Position numbers and translations under genes: made by a program
In this document: one piece after another, positions 1 to 8,227 of the stretch
Layout: each line of letters starts with the position of its first letter
Position numbering within the stretch: the first letter of the stretch is position 1
The notes under the pieces: model-generated
Databases searched by the model: none
Told to the model about the DNA's origin: nothing
What the model saw: only the letters and a program-made list of their open reading frames with translations
NCBI RefSeq assembly: GCF_900111985.1
Contig: NZ_FOKI01000008.1
Coordinates: 1 to 64,000, forward strand
DNA: 64,000 nt
From: Clostridium frigidicarnis
Lineage (GTDB): Bacteria > Bacillota > Clostridia > Clostridiales > Clostridiaceae
Direction of reading: 5' to 3'

Positions 1-215
1 GTTACTGTTACTGAGGCGTTTGATATTAATACGCTATCTGTTACTCCACTTAAATTTCTAATATCTAAGTCTAGAGCTGTTACTGTTACTGTGGATAGTT
101 GAATCATTCCATTATTATCTACTTTTATTGGCTTTGCATTACCCAGTGAATCTTGACCATTTATTAAAACCAATAATTTTGATGCAACACTATTAAACAC
201 TAAATTATTTGGCAT
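1..215 (-). CDS. DUF6385-like repeat protein, N-terminal part (runs off window)
   Basis: The reading frame starts at the ATG at 215-213, preceded by a good AAGGAG site (224-229), and stays open to the window edge, giving 71 residues. It begins MPNNLVFNSVASK and then shows valine/threonine-rich beta-type sequence with a TVTVTALDLDIRNLSG stretch. This resembles the clostridial DUF6385 family of repeat proteins; no function is known for that family. The 3' end lies outside the window. The family call is from memory of the sequence pattern, not from a search. Confidence 0.6.
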   Translation of the reverse strand, partial: MPNNLVFNSVASKLLVLINGQDSLGNAKPIKVDNNGMIQLSTVTVTALDLDIRNLSGVTDSVLISNASVTV

Positions 216-510
216 ATTATATTCTCCTTAGTATATATTTTTTCACAAAACTTCCTTATGTATTATACGCAAGATTTTTTTTTATTGTTACAATAATAAA
301 GATATATCTATTTAATAAATGTTTTCTTAATTATTTGTAATTTATTATTAAATTTTTAATTTAATGACTAATTTTTTTATAATATAAATTTAAAAGTTAT
401 TTTTAATACTTTAATTAGAATCAATCGTTATTATTAATATTCTTTTTACTTCTTATAATAGTAATTTAAAAAGTTCAATACCTTTTTTTCTCATTTAATT
501 TTCCTCAATT

Positions 511-633
511 TTATAACCTAATCCTATCTGTATATGCATTTAATCTTACTGATACATCTTGATTTGTATTTATTTTTCTAATATCATATTCATCAATATT
601 TACATTTACTTTTGATTCTGTTATTCTATTTTA
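511..633 (-). pseudogene. remnant of a DUF6385-like repeat
   Basis: The minus strand reads about 40 codons ending at a stop at 513-511. They include VNIDEYDIRKINTNQDVSVR, which matches the beta-repeat pattern (DLDIRNLSG...DSV) of the gene at 1-215. There is no start codon and a stop lies just upstream, so this looks like a leftover C-terminal piece of a related gene. A further 13-codon frame with a ribosome site (ATG near 493) follows and ends quickly. Apart from this and the terminator at 662-704, nothing else is evident between 216 and 726. Confidence 0.4.
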
Positions 634-661
634 GTTTTATGAACCGAACACGAAATTAAAA

Positions 662-704
662 AGGATAATAAGAAAATGACTAAAAATCATTTTGTTATTA
701 TCCT
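662..704 (-). terminator. rho-independent terminator of the methyltransferase gene
   Basis: Arms 662-679 and 687-704 (AGGATAATAAGAAAATGA against TCATTTTGTTATTATCCT) pair over 18 positions with one mismatch and a short loop. On the minus strand they are followed by a T-run, 23 bases after the methyltransferase stop. Confidence 0.8.
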
Positions 705-726
705 CTTAACTTAAATTTATAAATTT

Positions 727-1890
727 TTAAATTAAATTATCTTTCTTTAATAAATTAAATAATGTTGAATCAAGATTAAATTGACCCATTAAATCTTCCA
801 CTTCTTGTAATGCTTTTGCCTTTTTCTCCTTAGATATATGATTCTTTGATGCTCTAATTAATATGTTTTTAGGAGAATGTGCTATATCTATAAATTCTAG
901 AAGTTGAGTTTTATATCCTATAGATTCTAGTAAATTGGCTCTTACTGAATCTGTCATAAGAGCTGCAATTCTCTCTTGTACTATTCCATACTTTGTTAAT
1001 ATAGATAATGATTCTGCTTTCATCTGGTGATTAAATTCATGCTGACAACAAGGAACAGAGAAAATCATTTTACTATTCCACTTTATCGCATTATATAAAG
1101 CATAGTCGGTAGCTGTATCACAAGCATGTAATGTAATTACCATATCAACTTTATTGTTATATTTAAATCCGTTTATATCTCCAAGTTCGAAATGTAGATT
1201 TTCATAGTTATATCGTTTAGCTATATCATTACATTTGTTAATTACGTCAGCTTTAAGATCTAAGCCAATCATTTTTACATTAATTTTTTTAATTTCTACA
1301 AAATAATAATATAATACAAATGTTAAATAAGACTTACCACATCCAAAGTCCAAAATAGTAAGTTCTTTGAAATCATTATTCTTAATTTCATCATCAATAA
1401 TTTCTACAAATCTATTTATTTGCTTATACTTATCATACTTTGAATTAACTACTTTACCTTCCTTTGTAAAAATCCCTAAATCTATAAGAGGCTCTATAAT
1501 CATTCCCTCTTTAAGAATATAGTTTTTTTCTTTATTATGCTCCTTTTTAATAAGTTTTGTATTATCACTTTTTTTCTTATTAAAAAGAATTTTACCTTTT
1601 TTAGAGATTTTTATATCAAATGTATTGTCACTTGACCAAGCTGAAACTTGTTTATATCCAACTGATACATATCTTAAAACTTTTTCTTCTAAAACATTTG
1701 TATCAATATTTTCATGGAATACTTGCTTATCAGCGAATTTCTCTATTTGATAATACTTTTTTCTATCATTTTCTTTTACTTCAAATGTTATCTTATTATA
1801 TGTAGCTTCTTTATTCGTTTTATTACTAACAACTAGTTTTATAATATCTTCCTTTATAATCTCATTAATTGCTTTATTTAAATCATCCAT
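727..1890 (-). CDS. class I SAM-dependent methyltransferase (Methyltransf_32-like)
   Basis: A protein of about 387 residues. The C-terminal half carries a Rossmann methyltransferase fold: motif I TILDFGCGKSYLTF near residue 180, an acidic turn (IGLDLKADV), a DINGF motif and HACDTATD followed by FSVPCCQHE. This pattern fits the Methyltransf_32 group of SAM-dependent methyltransferases; the substrate is unknown (RNA or a small molecule are both possible). The N-terminal 150 residues are lysine-rich and have no motif I recognise. I start at the ATG at 1890 because AAGGTG sits seven bases upstream; another ATG six codons earlier (1908) has no ribosome site. It is monocistronic, with its own terminator. 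Confidence 0.8.
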   Translation of the reverse strand: MDDLNKAINEIIKEDIIKLVVSNKTNKEATYNKITFEVKENDRKKYYQIEKFADKQVFHENIDTNVLEEKVLRYVSVGYKQVSAWSSDNTFDIKISKKGKILFNKKKSDNTKLIKKEHNKEKNYILKEGMIIEPLIDLGIFTKEGKVVNSKYDKYKQINRFVEIIDDEIKNNDFKELTILDFGCGKSYLTFVLYYYFVEIKKINVKMIGLDLKADVINKCNDIAKRYNYENLHFELGDINGFKYNNKVDMVITLHACDTATDYALYNAIKWNSKMIFSVPCCQHEFNHQMKAESLSILTKYGIVQERIAALMTDSVRANLLESIGYKTQLLEFIDIAHSPKNILIRASKNHISKEKKAKALQEVEDLMGQFNLDSTLFNLLKKDNLI

Positions 1891-1952
1891 TTTAACACAC
1901 CTTATCATTTATTTTTAAGGCACATATAACAAAGGTGACTACACCTCTTTTT

Positions 1953-2037
1953 AATTGAAAATGGAGAATTGATAATTTACATTTATAGTTGAAAACCACG
2001 TGTTTTCTCAATTATCACTCTTCAATTCTCAATTTTA
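1953..2037. repeat. imperfect palindromic element, MITE-like
   Basis: About 85 bases fold as a long imperfect palindrome: an outer arm of the AATTGAAAATGGAGAATTG type pairs with CTTCAATTCTCAATTTT, around an inner hairpin TTGAAAACCACGTGTTTTCTCAA. Such AATTGAGAATTG-rich elements look like the small non-coding palindromic repeats of clostridial genomes. No gene is seen between 1891 and 2268. Confidence 0.45.
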
Positions 2038-2268
2038 AAAATATCTCTAATCTTACATTTTGTCAGCCTCTTAATCCCATAATTTTTCATAATTTCTTAT
2101 ACATTAAAAACTTAAAATCTAATTTTACCTTTATTTTAAATGTGCCTAAATTAATTTTCTATACAATAATACAATAATGATGCCATATATATCAACTCTA
2201 TTAATGTAAAATCCTTATATTTTTACTATATACATATTAATGTTTATTCAATAGTTGCCGAAATATAA

Positions 2269-2309
2269 AAATAGGATGTCACAAAATAAAATCTTATGAT
2301 ATCCTATTT
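2269..2309 (-). terminator. terminator of the two-component/ABC operon
   Basis: AAATAGGAT (2269-2277) pairs with ATCCTATTT (2301-2309), extended by a partly paired loop. On the minus strand it is followed by TTATATTT, 13 bases past the histidine kinase stop. Confidence 0.75.
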
Positions 2310-2321
2310 AAAATATGCTAA

Positions 2322-3725
2322 TTAATTTTTAAAAGAAATTATTATTGTTGTACCTAAATTAAGTTCACTATGTACATCTATTTGTCCATTATGAATCTCT
2401 ACTATCTCTTTGCTTATTGCCATTCCAAGTCCACATCCCTTGTGACTTTCTCCAGTATTGCTTGCTCTGTAATATCTATTAAATAATACTTTTAATTCTT
2501 CTTTATCTATACCATTTCCATTATCTTTTATTTCTAAAACAACACCATTTTTAGATGAAATATTAATATCAAGTCTTGTATACTTAGGGTTATGAATTAA
2601 CGCATTAAATATAAAGTTGTTTAAAGCCCTCTTTATATATTTCTTATTACACAATAAATATATTTCCTCTGAATCGTAATCTATATTAATATCTCTATCC
2701 TCATAAATAGGATTGTTCAATATATCTATTACTGTTTCTCTTATAATATCTAATATATTTTCTTTTTTATATTTAATAGGAACCACCTTATTCCTAAACT
2801 TATAAATTAAGGAGAGATCACTAATTAAATCTTCTATATAAGCTGCTTTATCTATAATTATTTCTCCATATCTATTAGCATCCTGTGCCTCTATTTCATA
2901 ATCTTTATTAGCTAAAAGCTGAGCATATCCATTTATAGAAGCTAATGGTGTCTTTAAATCGTGAGCTATGTTTGCTATCCAATCTTCTTTATGCTTATAC
3001 ATGTTTTTTCTTTCTTGTTGGTTTTCATATAATACATTTGCTAAATTCTTTAGATTCTCATTAACTTCTTTATATAACCCTATCTTCTTTTTAGTCTTAA
3101 TATTAAAATCTCCCTTAGATAATAACTTAATATTACTAATTATATCTGAGACAGGTGTTGCAAGTTTTCTACTGAATAAATATCCTGCAATTATTGTTAA
3201 AAGAAAAGTTAATAATATAAGTGCTTCATAAAATTTAAATGCTTCATCTGTAAAATCTAAGGTATAGGTAAATGTATCGTTTGCAGAAAACCCCATAATA
3301 ACACTGTATTTTTGTCCATTCTTTTCAAATGTCTTAGCTGAAATTGTTGATGGTTTTGGCATTTTATATCCCCTAGTTGAATACTGTACAAGATCTCCAG
3401 CTAAATATTCCTTTGGAATTTCCTGAGGCTTATTAATATTAAAAATTTCTTTATTACTTTCATCTAATACCTGAAGCCAAACATTATTATCAGTTAAAAC
3501 TTTTATATTCTCATTATTTAAATTAAAATCATCACTACTATTTAATAATTTAATTTTGTATTGTTCACAAACTTCACTAGGACTAAAAGTAAAATTATAA
3601 AACTTATTTGAAAAAGAGAATCCCTTATGTACAGCAAGTAAGTTTACGGAAAAAAATATAAATTGAACTATATATATAATAATTATATTCCAAAATAGGA
3701 ACTGCAGTGTTAATCTTTTTTTCAT
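2322..3725 (-). CDS. sensor histidine kinase of the peptide-resistance type module
   Basis: A membrane-bound histidine kinase of 467 residues. Transmembrane helices lie near 8-30 and 168-185, flanking an extracellular sensor of about 135 residues. A HAMP-like linker (near 190-240) follows, then the HisKA phospho-acceptor in IAHDLKTPLASINGYAQLL (His about 255) and a HATPase domain with an N box (NNFIFNALIHNP), DNGNGID and GCGLGMAISKE. It lies directly downstream of its response regulator (one-base gap) and of an ABC exporter, an arrangement like Cpr or lantibiotic-immunity systems, so it probably senses antimicrobial peptides or envelope stress (inference). The ATG at 3725 is chosen over an in-frame TTG at 3740 inside the regulator gene. 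Confidence 0.88.
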   Translation of the reverse strand: MKKRLTLQFLFWNIIIIYIVQFIFFSVNLLAVHKGFSFSNKFYNFTFSPSEVCEQYKIKLLNSSDDFNLNNENIKVLTDNNVWLQVLDESNKEIFNINKPQEIPKEYLAGDLVQYSTRGYKMPKPSTISAKTFEKNGQKYSVIMGFSANDTFTYTLDFTDEAFKFYEALILLTFLLTIIAGYLFSRKLATPVSDIISNIKLLSKGDFNIKTKKKIGLYKEVNENLKNLANVLYENQQERKNMYKHKEDWIANIAHDLKTPLASINGYAQLLANKDYEIEAQDANRYGEIIIDKAAYIEDLISDLSLIYKFRNKVVPIKYKKENILDIIRETVIDILNNPIYEDRDINIDYDSEEIYLLCNKKYIKRALNNFIFNALIHNPKYTRLDINISSKNGVVLEIKDNGNGIDKEELKVLFNRYYRASNTGESHKGCGLGMAISKEIVEIHNGQIDVHSELNLGTTIIISFKN

Positions 3726-3726
3726 A

Positions 3727-4446
3727 TTATTTAACCACAAGCTTATAGCCTAATCCTTTCAAAGTCTTTATATAATTAGGCTTACTTGGGTTATCCTCAA
3801 TTTTTTCTCTTAAGTGCCTTATGTGTACCATTATTGTATTATCATATCCATCATAGTCAAATCCCCATATATTAGCACAAAGATTATTCTTACTAAATAT
3901 TTTATTTGGATTTTTAACTAAAAATAATAATAATTGATATTCTTTTGCTGTTAATGTTATTAGATTAGTACCCTTTGAAACTTCGCCATTTTCTTCATTT
4001 ACAGTGATATCACCAAAAGTTAATGTATTTTGTTTTTCATGATTCTCTAATGGATTATAGCTGTTTCTCCTAAGCTGAGCTTTTATTCTTAGTATCACCT
4101 CTTTTATATTAAATGGTTTGGTTACATAATCATCCCCACCAGCTTCAAGACCATTTAGCTTGTCTTCATCATCTCCTTTAGCTGTAAGAAATATAATAGG
4201 ACAAAAGGAAAATACTCTAATCTTATCACATACCATATATCCATCTATATCTGGCAAATTCACATCTAAAAGTATAATATCTGGTTCTATATCTTTTGAG
4301 GTTAAGATAGCATCTACCCCATTAACTGCTTTATATATATTTTTAAACCCCTCTTTTTTCAATACCTCTTCTAAAAGACTAATCAATTGCTCCTCATCAT
4401 CAACTAATAGTATCTTCTTATCTAATAAAGTATATTCTGTTATCAT
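3727..4446 (-). CDS. OmpR-family response regulator
   Basis: A 239-residue regulator with an N-terminal receiver domain: acidic pair DDEE near 16-19, phospho-acceptor Asp61 in IILLDVNLPD, the FLTAKGDDEDK switch region and Lys in VTKPF. The C-terminal winged helix (about 140-238) ends in HIRHLREKIEDNPSKP and a GLGYKL turn, typical of OmpR/PhoB proteins. The ribosome site AAGGGG lies upstream of the ATG. It sits between the ABC permease genes and the kinase and should control the ABC operon; direct repeats upstream of the ATPase gene (6968-6984) are its best binding-site candidate. Confidence 0.92.
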   Translation of the reverse strand: MITEYTLLDKKILLVDDEEQLISLLEEVLKKEGFKNIYKAVNGVDAILTSKDIEPDIILLDVNLPDIDGYMVCDKIRVFSFCPIIFLTAKGDDEDKLNGLEAGGDDYVTKPFNIKEVILRIKAQLRRNSYNPLENHEKQNTLTFGDITVNEENGEVSKGTNLITLTAKEYQLLLFLVKNPNKIFSKNNLCANIWGFDYDGYDNTIMVHIRHLREKIEDNPSKPNYIKTLKGLGYKLVVK

Positions 4447-4500
4447 TTTAAAGCAACCCCTTTATAGTCTCATATTTTACATTATACTACAAATTTGTCT

Positions 4501-5220
4501 TTAAATAATATCCTTTTTCTTAAAACTTACAATATCAAAAAAGAAGATAATTGCAAATAATACTAAACTTACTGAAATTATAGGTAATATTTCAGTAATC
4601 AAGCTTAAGCCTTGTTGTCCTACCACTAAGGCATAAGTCCATGGTGCATATATCCAATATTTTGATTGCACTATAATTGCTGATGAAAGAACAAATGTCA
4701 TTCCCACTCCTATAGGTACTGATACTGAATTAAATCTATTAGATAATACAAATAATAAACATATAAAAGGCTGTGATGCTACAAAAACATATACCATATT
4801 TATAATCTCATTAATTGGAATTATATCTTTAATTCCAATTAAATACACTCCTATGGTGTACTCAACTAAATATGAAACTATCGATATAGTAAATATTAAA
4901 AGTAAAACTAAATATTTAGCTATATATAAATTTTCTCTCTTAATTGGCATTGTTAAAATTTGTTTCCATCCATTGTTTATATTTTCAATCCTACCTATTG
5001 TTATAGCTACATATATTATAATTAATGGTAGTAGAAAACCTACAAATGATATAAATGATACTGATGATACAACGTCTAAAGATAACATATCTGTCATACG
5101 CTCTTTCATATTTGAATAAAAATTCACTCCCATTATTATTGATATCATTGGTAAAAATACTGCTAATTGAAAAACAGATGTATGTTTTATTTTTAATAAT
5201 TCAGCTTTAAATAATTCCAT
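4501..5220 (-). CDS. ABC-2 type transporter permease (lantibiotic-immunity type, second subunit)
   Basis: A 239-residue membrane protein with six predicted hydrophobic segments (for example FQLAVFLPMISIIMGV near 17 and VSLVLFAIIFFFDIVSF at the C-terminus). The region EWKQ-like NGWKQILTMPIKRENLYIAK matches the ABC-2 permeases that pair with BcrA/LanF ATPases (LanE/LanG, CprB/C type). It is translated 21 bases after the first permease and probably forms a heterodimer with it. The function, export of peptide antibiotics from the membrane, is inferred from family and context. Confidence 0.8.
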   Translation of the reverse strand: MELFKAELLKIKHTSVFQLAVFLPMISIIMGVNFYSNMKERMTDMLSLDVVSSVSFISFVGFLLPLIIIYVAITIGRIENINNGWKQILTMPIKRENLYIAKYLVLLLIFTISIVSYLVEYTIGVYLIGIKDIIPINEIINMVYVFVASQPFICLLFVLSNRFNSVSVPIGVGMTFVLSSAIIVQSKYWIYAPWTYALVVGQQGLSLITEILPIISVSLVLFAIIFFFDIVSFKKKDII

Positions 5221-5241
5221 AATATATTCCCCCTTGTATAA

Positions 5242-5988
5242 CTAATAACTTTCTTTTTTATTGAAGAATCTCAATATAAATACTATTCCTGATATAGTTA
5301 ATGTTAATGCGATTATCCCTATTGTCTTTAAACTAAAAGGAACTACATATGAAGAAAATGATGCAAATGAATATGGATTATAATTACTTATACTACTCCC
5401 ATTAAAAAATAAATTTGATGATGTAATACATATAACTCCAGCTATTCCTATTGAAATCAAAGTATTTTTATATTTTAATGTTAAGAATAAATGAATTGTC
5501 ATAACAGACATAACTGCTAAAAATTGAATACTGAGCATTTTAAAAAAATAAACTAAATCTATATTTTCTGGAAACTTCATAAACTTTCCTATTAAAATTA
5601 AACATATTAAATTTATCAGTAAAGCAATCATCATAAATATTAAGCTAGTTATAAACTTTGATAAGATTATCCTTTCTCTTCTAACTGGTTGAGTTAAAGC
5701 TAATGTCCACCCATTGTTTTTATATTCATTATCAAATATTGATCCTAAAATCATTGCTCCAAATAAAGGTAAGTATTCTTTGAAAAAAACTAGACTCTGT
5801 TCTTTTAACAACATTTGCCATGATGTTATACCCTTTTGACTAGCTAATGGAAATAGGTAGCTCTCATATCTAAGAATAAAATCAATAAATAAAAGTAATG
5901 AAGAACAAACAGGTATAGCCACAACCATAATCATTAGCATAGTTCTCTTCTGTTTAAAAATATCATTTATAACTAAATCCTTTAACAT
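5242..5988 (-). CDS. ABC-2 type transporter permease (lantibiotic-immunity type, first subunit)
   Basis: A 248-residue, six-segment membrane protein. It contains NNGWTLALTQPVRRERIILSK, the same motif (NGW...P.RRE/KRE) as the neighbouring permease, marking both as paired ABC-2 subunits. Its start overlaps the end of the ATPase gene by seven bases, so the two are translationally coupled. With the next permease it should form the membrane channel for the ATPase at 5982-6893. The substrate is not shown by the sequence. Confidence 0.82.
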   Translation of the reverse strand: MLKDLVINDIFKQKRTMLMIMVVAIPVCSSLLLFIDFILRYESYLFPLASQKGITSWQMLLKEQSLVFFKEYLPLFGAMILGSIFDNEYKNNGWTLALTQPVRRERIILSKFITSLIFMMIALLINLICLILIGKFMKFPENIDLVYFFKMLSIQFLAVMSVMTIHLFLTLKYKNTLISIGIAGVICITSSNLFFNGSSISNYNPYSFASFSSYVVPFSLKTIGIIALTLTISGIVFILRFFNKKESY

Positions 5989-6893
5989 ACCTTTCCCTCC
6001 TTAGTTAAATCTAAGAATATATTTTCTAAAGATTTTTCTTCACATGATAAATAATTAACATCAAAGCCTGCTAACACTAACTCTTTACATAACTTTGAAG
6101 CTGTTAATTTTTCACCTTTAACTACTAATCTTTGCTCTTCTTCATTAACTCTATAACCTCTTTTTTTAATCAAACTTATAGCATTTTCTTTATCTGAAAC
6201 TTCCACATATACGTTAGAACCACTATCTTTTCTTAAACTCTCTATACTTCCCTGATATATTAATTGACCTTTTTTTATAATTCCAACTTCATCTGCCATA
6301 AGTTCTATTTCACTTAAAATATGACTAGAAATTATAACTGTAATTCCTCTTTCTTTTGGTAATGATTTTATTAGTTCTCTAATTTCTTGAATACCTGAAG
6401 GATCTAATCCATTGGTTGGCTCATCTAAAATTATTAATTTTGGATTTCCCATTAATGATTGTGCTATTCCAAGTCTTTGCTTCATTCCAAGTGAAAATTC
6501 TTTCACTTTCTTGTTTTTAACTTGTGTTAGCTTTACAAACTCTAGAACTCTCTCAATATCTTCATTAGAAAGTTTTAAAATTTTTCTCGTTATTTCTAAA
6601 TTTTCATAGGCAGTTAAATGTCCATAATATGAAGGACTTTCTACTAAAGCACCTACATCTTTAAGTATCTCTTCTCTATGTGTTTTAATATCCTTTGAAA
6701 ACACATGTACTTCACCAGAACTTGCCTTAATTAGGCCTAATAACATTCTTATCGTTGTAGATTTCCCTGCACCGTTTGGTCCTAAAAATCCATAAATTGT
6801 TCCTTCCTTGACTCTTAAGCTTAAATTATTTACCGCCTTAAAATCTTTAAAATCCTTTGTTAATTCTTTTGTTTCTACTATGTAATTACTCAT
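5982..6893 (-). CDS. ABC transporter ATP-binding protein, BcrA/LanF type
   Basis: A 303-residue ATPase. Walker A GPNGAGKST lies at 38-46, the signature FSLGMKQRLGIAQSL in the middle and Walker B LIILDEPTNGLD follows; the C-terminal 80 residues form the usual extension of drug-resistance ATPases. It is first in the operon ATPase-permease-permease-regulator-kinase, the order of peptide-resistance modules such as C. difficile cprABC-RK. Reading starts at the ATG at 6893 with a GGGGGAG site. Expression is likely driven from the promoter at 6931-6984. Confidence 0.9.
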   Translation of the reverse strand: MSNYIVETKELTKDFKDFKAVNNLSLRVKEGTIYGFLGPNGAGKSTTIRMLLGLIKASSGEVHVFSKDIKTHREEILKDVGALVESPSYYGHLTAYENLEITRKILKLSNEDIERVLEFVKLTQVKNKKVKEFSLGMKQRLGIAQSLMGNPKLIILDEPTNGLDPSGIQEIRELIKSLPKERGITVIISSHILSEIELMADEVGIIKKGQLIYQGSIESLRKDSGSNVYVEVSDKENAISLIKKRGYRVNEEEQRLVVKGEKLTASKLCKELVLAGFDVNYLSCEEKSLENIFLDLTKEGKVC

Positions 6894-6930
6894 TTTTTCT
6901 CCCCCTAAATCATCTTTAACTTACAAGTAA

Positions 6931-6984
6931 AGTATAATCCTTCTAATTTAACCCTAAATTTAGTTAACCTTAATTCTTCCTTAA
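6931..6984 (-). promoter_or_regulatory. putative regulated promoter of the ABC/two-component operon
   Basis: Reading the minus strand, a TATACT -10 (6936-6931) has no recognisable -35. Further upstream, two TTAAGG half-sites (6984-6979 and 6973-6968) are spaced exactly 11 bases apart, one helical turn, with a related TTAGGG at 6957-6952. This is the layout expected where an OmpR-type regulator replaces the -35 contact. No gene is seen between 6894 and 7228. Confidence 0.45.
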
Positions 6985-7228
6985 TTTTAGGATCTTAGCT
7001 TAAATTATTTATAGTATCCTTTTATTAACTTTAAAGTATTATCAAAATGAAACTTATTAAACTTTGCAAAACCGTGATAATTATGTAGATTCTAATAACA
7101 CTATAACTGTTAACCTCACTCTATTTATGTTAATATAAACTCTATATTTTTAATATCTTTTATTGCGTTAATTTGTTATAATAGGTAGATAGTATTAAAA
7201 ATACTTTATATATAGAAAGAGGTGTCCT

Positions 7229-7879
7229 ATTATAAATACTAATTACAAAAATACAGAGAATAAATTTGAAATCAAAGATAACTTTACATTAATGACTATA
7301 TTAAAGAAAAATGGAACTCCACTTATAGCTAAAATCAATACTGCTGATTTAGAGAAAGTAAAAAGTGCTGGAACTTGGTTTGCAGAATGGCATAAAGATT
7401 TTAACAATTACTTAGTTCAAAATATAAGTTCAACGAAAGTTAATAAAAAATCTAAGCCTTTAAAACAAAGTTTACAAACCCTTATTATGGATACTACTGC
7501 AACTACACCAGTTCAACATATTAATGGCGACACTTTAGATAATAGAAGATGCAACTTAGAGATATTCAAAAGAAATGCTTTAAATGAAGTTGAAACAATC
7601 GACAAAGACACAGTTGCTATAATCTTAAAAGATAAATATGGCAATATAAGTTCAAAAGCTTTAATTTCTATTGAAGATTTAGACACTATTATAAATGATG
7701 AGTATACTTGGGTTAACCACAAAGTAAATGGTGAAAGTTGTGTTATAGCTAACACTCTAAATGGCAGAATTCATTTAGATAGAGTTCTTATGAATCCTGA
7801 TGAAAATAAAACTATACATCACATAAATCTTAATCCACTTGATAACAGAAGAGAAAATTTAGAGTTAATTAATATATAA
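7229..7879 (+). CDS. HNH endonuclease-like protein with two HNH half-motifs
   Basis: The protein has two copies of an HNH-type signature: VQHINGDTLDNRRCNLE and IHHINLNPLDNRRENLEL at the C-terminus, typical of phage/homing-type HNH proteins that nick DNA. The first ATG (7292) has no ribosome site. A strong AGAGGTG lies at 7218-7224, and the frame is open from there through ATT (7229) or ATA (7232). The 21 extra codons include NKFEIKDNFTL, which matches the usual N-terminus of this family (NKYEI.GD.T). I therefore place the start at 7229, acknowledging 7292 as the conventional choice. No phage genes surround it. Confidence 0.7.
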   Translation: MINTNYKNTENKFEIKDNFTLMTILKKNGTPLIAKINTADLEKVKSAGTWFAEWHKDFNNYLVQNISSTKVNKKSKPLKQSLQTLIMDTTATTPVQHINGDTLDNRRCNLEIFKRNALNEVETIDKDTVAIILKDKYGNISSKALISIEDLDTIINDEYTWVNHKVNGESCVIANTLNGRIHLDRVLMNPDENKTIHHINLNPLDNRRENLELINI

Positions 7880-7914
7880 AAACCATATAGTTGAATCAAA
7901 AACGGGTAACACTT

Positions 7915-7961
7915 AGAGAATGTAAGTATATTTGTTCAAAACAAATATACTTACATTCTCT
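7915..7961 (+). terminator. strong terminator after the HNH gene
   Basis: A perfect 21-base inverted repeat (7915-7935 against 7941-7961) with a five-base loop is followed by TTTATTATTT. It lies 36 bases after the stop of the HNH gene. Confidence 0.85.
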
Positions 7962-8134
7962 TTTATTATTTCATATCTAATACAAATCTTATAATGTATA
8001 TTATTGTCTACATATAATTATCTTTTAATATATTTTGTAATTAATCACACTAAATAGAGTAATCAAATTATAAATAATATGGAAAAAACTCTTTTAGAAT
8101 CAGTAAATATTTGTGTAGTTATATTATCAAATAA

Positions 8135-8174
8135 ATAATGGAGATATCAAAACAAGTCTTGATACCTCCATTAT
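8135..8174 (-). terminator. terminator of the ClC channel gene
   Basis: ATAATGGAGATATCAA (8135-8150) pairs with TTGATACCTCCATTAT (8159-8174) with one mismatch; on the minus strand TTATTT follows. The rest of 7962-8227 shows no gene. Confidence 0.75.
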
Positions 8175-8227
8175 AATAAATTATCTATATTATTAAAGAT
8201 TTTCTAAATCATTGTCTATTTTAATCA

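Noticed and set aside
7229-7879. HNH gene as part of a prophage, group I intron or integrated element
   Set aside because: No integrase, structural phage genes, attachment repeats or intron boundaries are seen around it.
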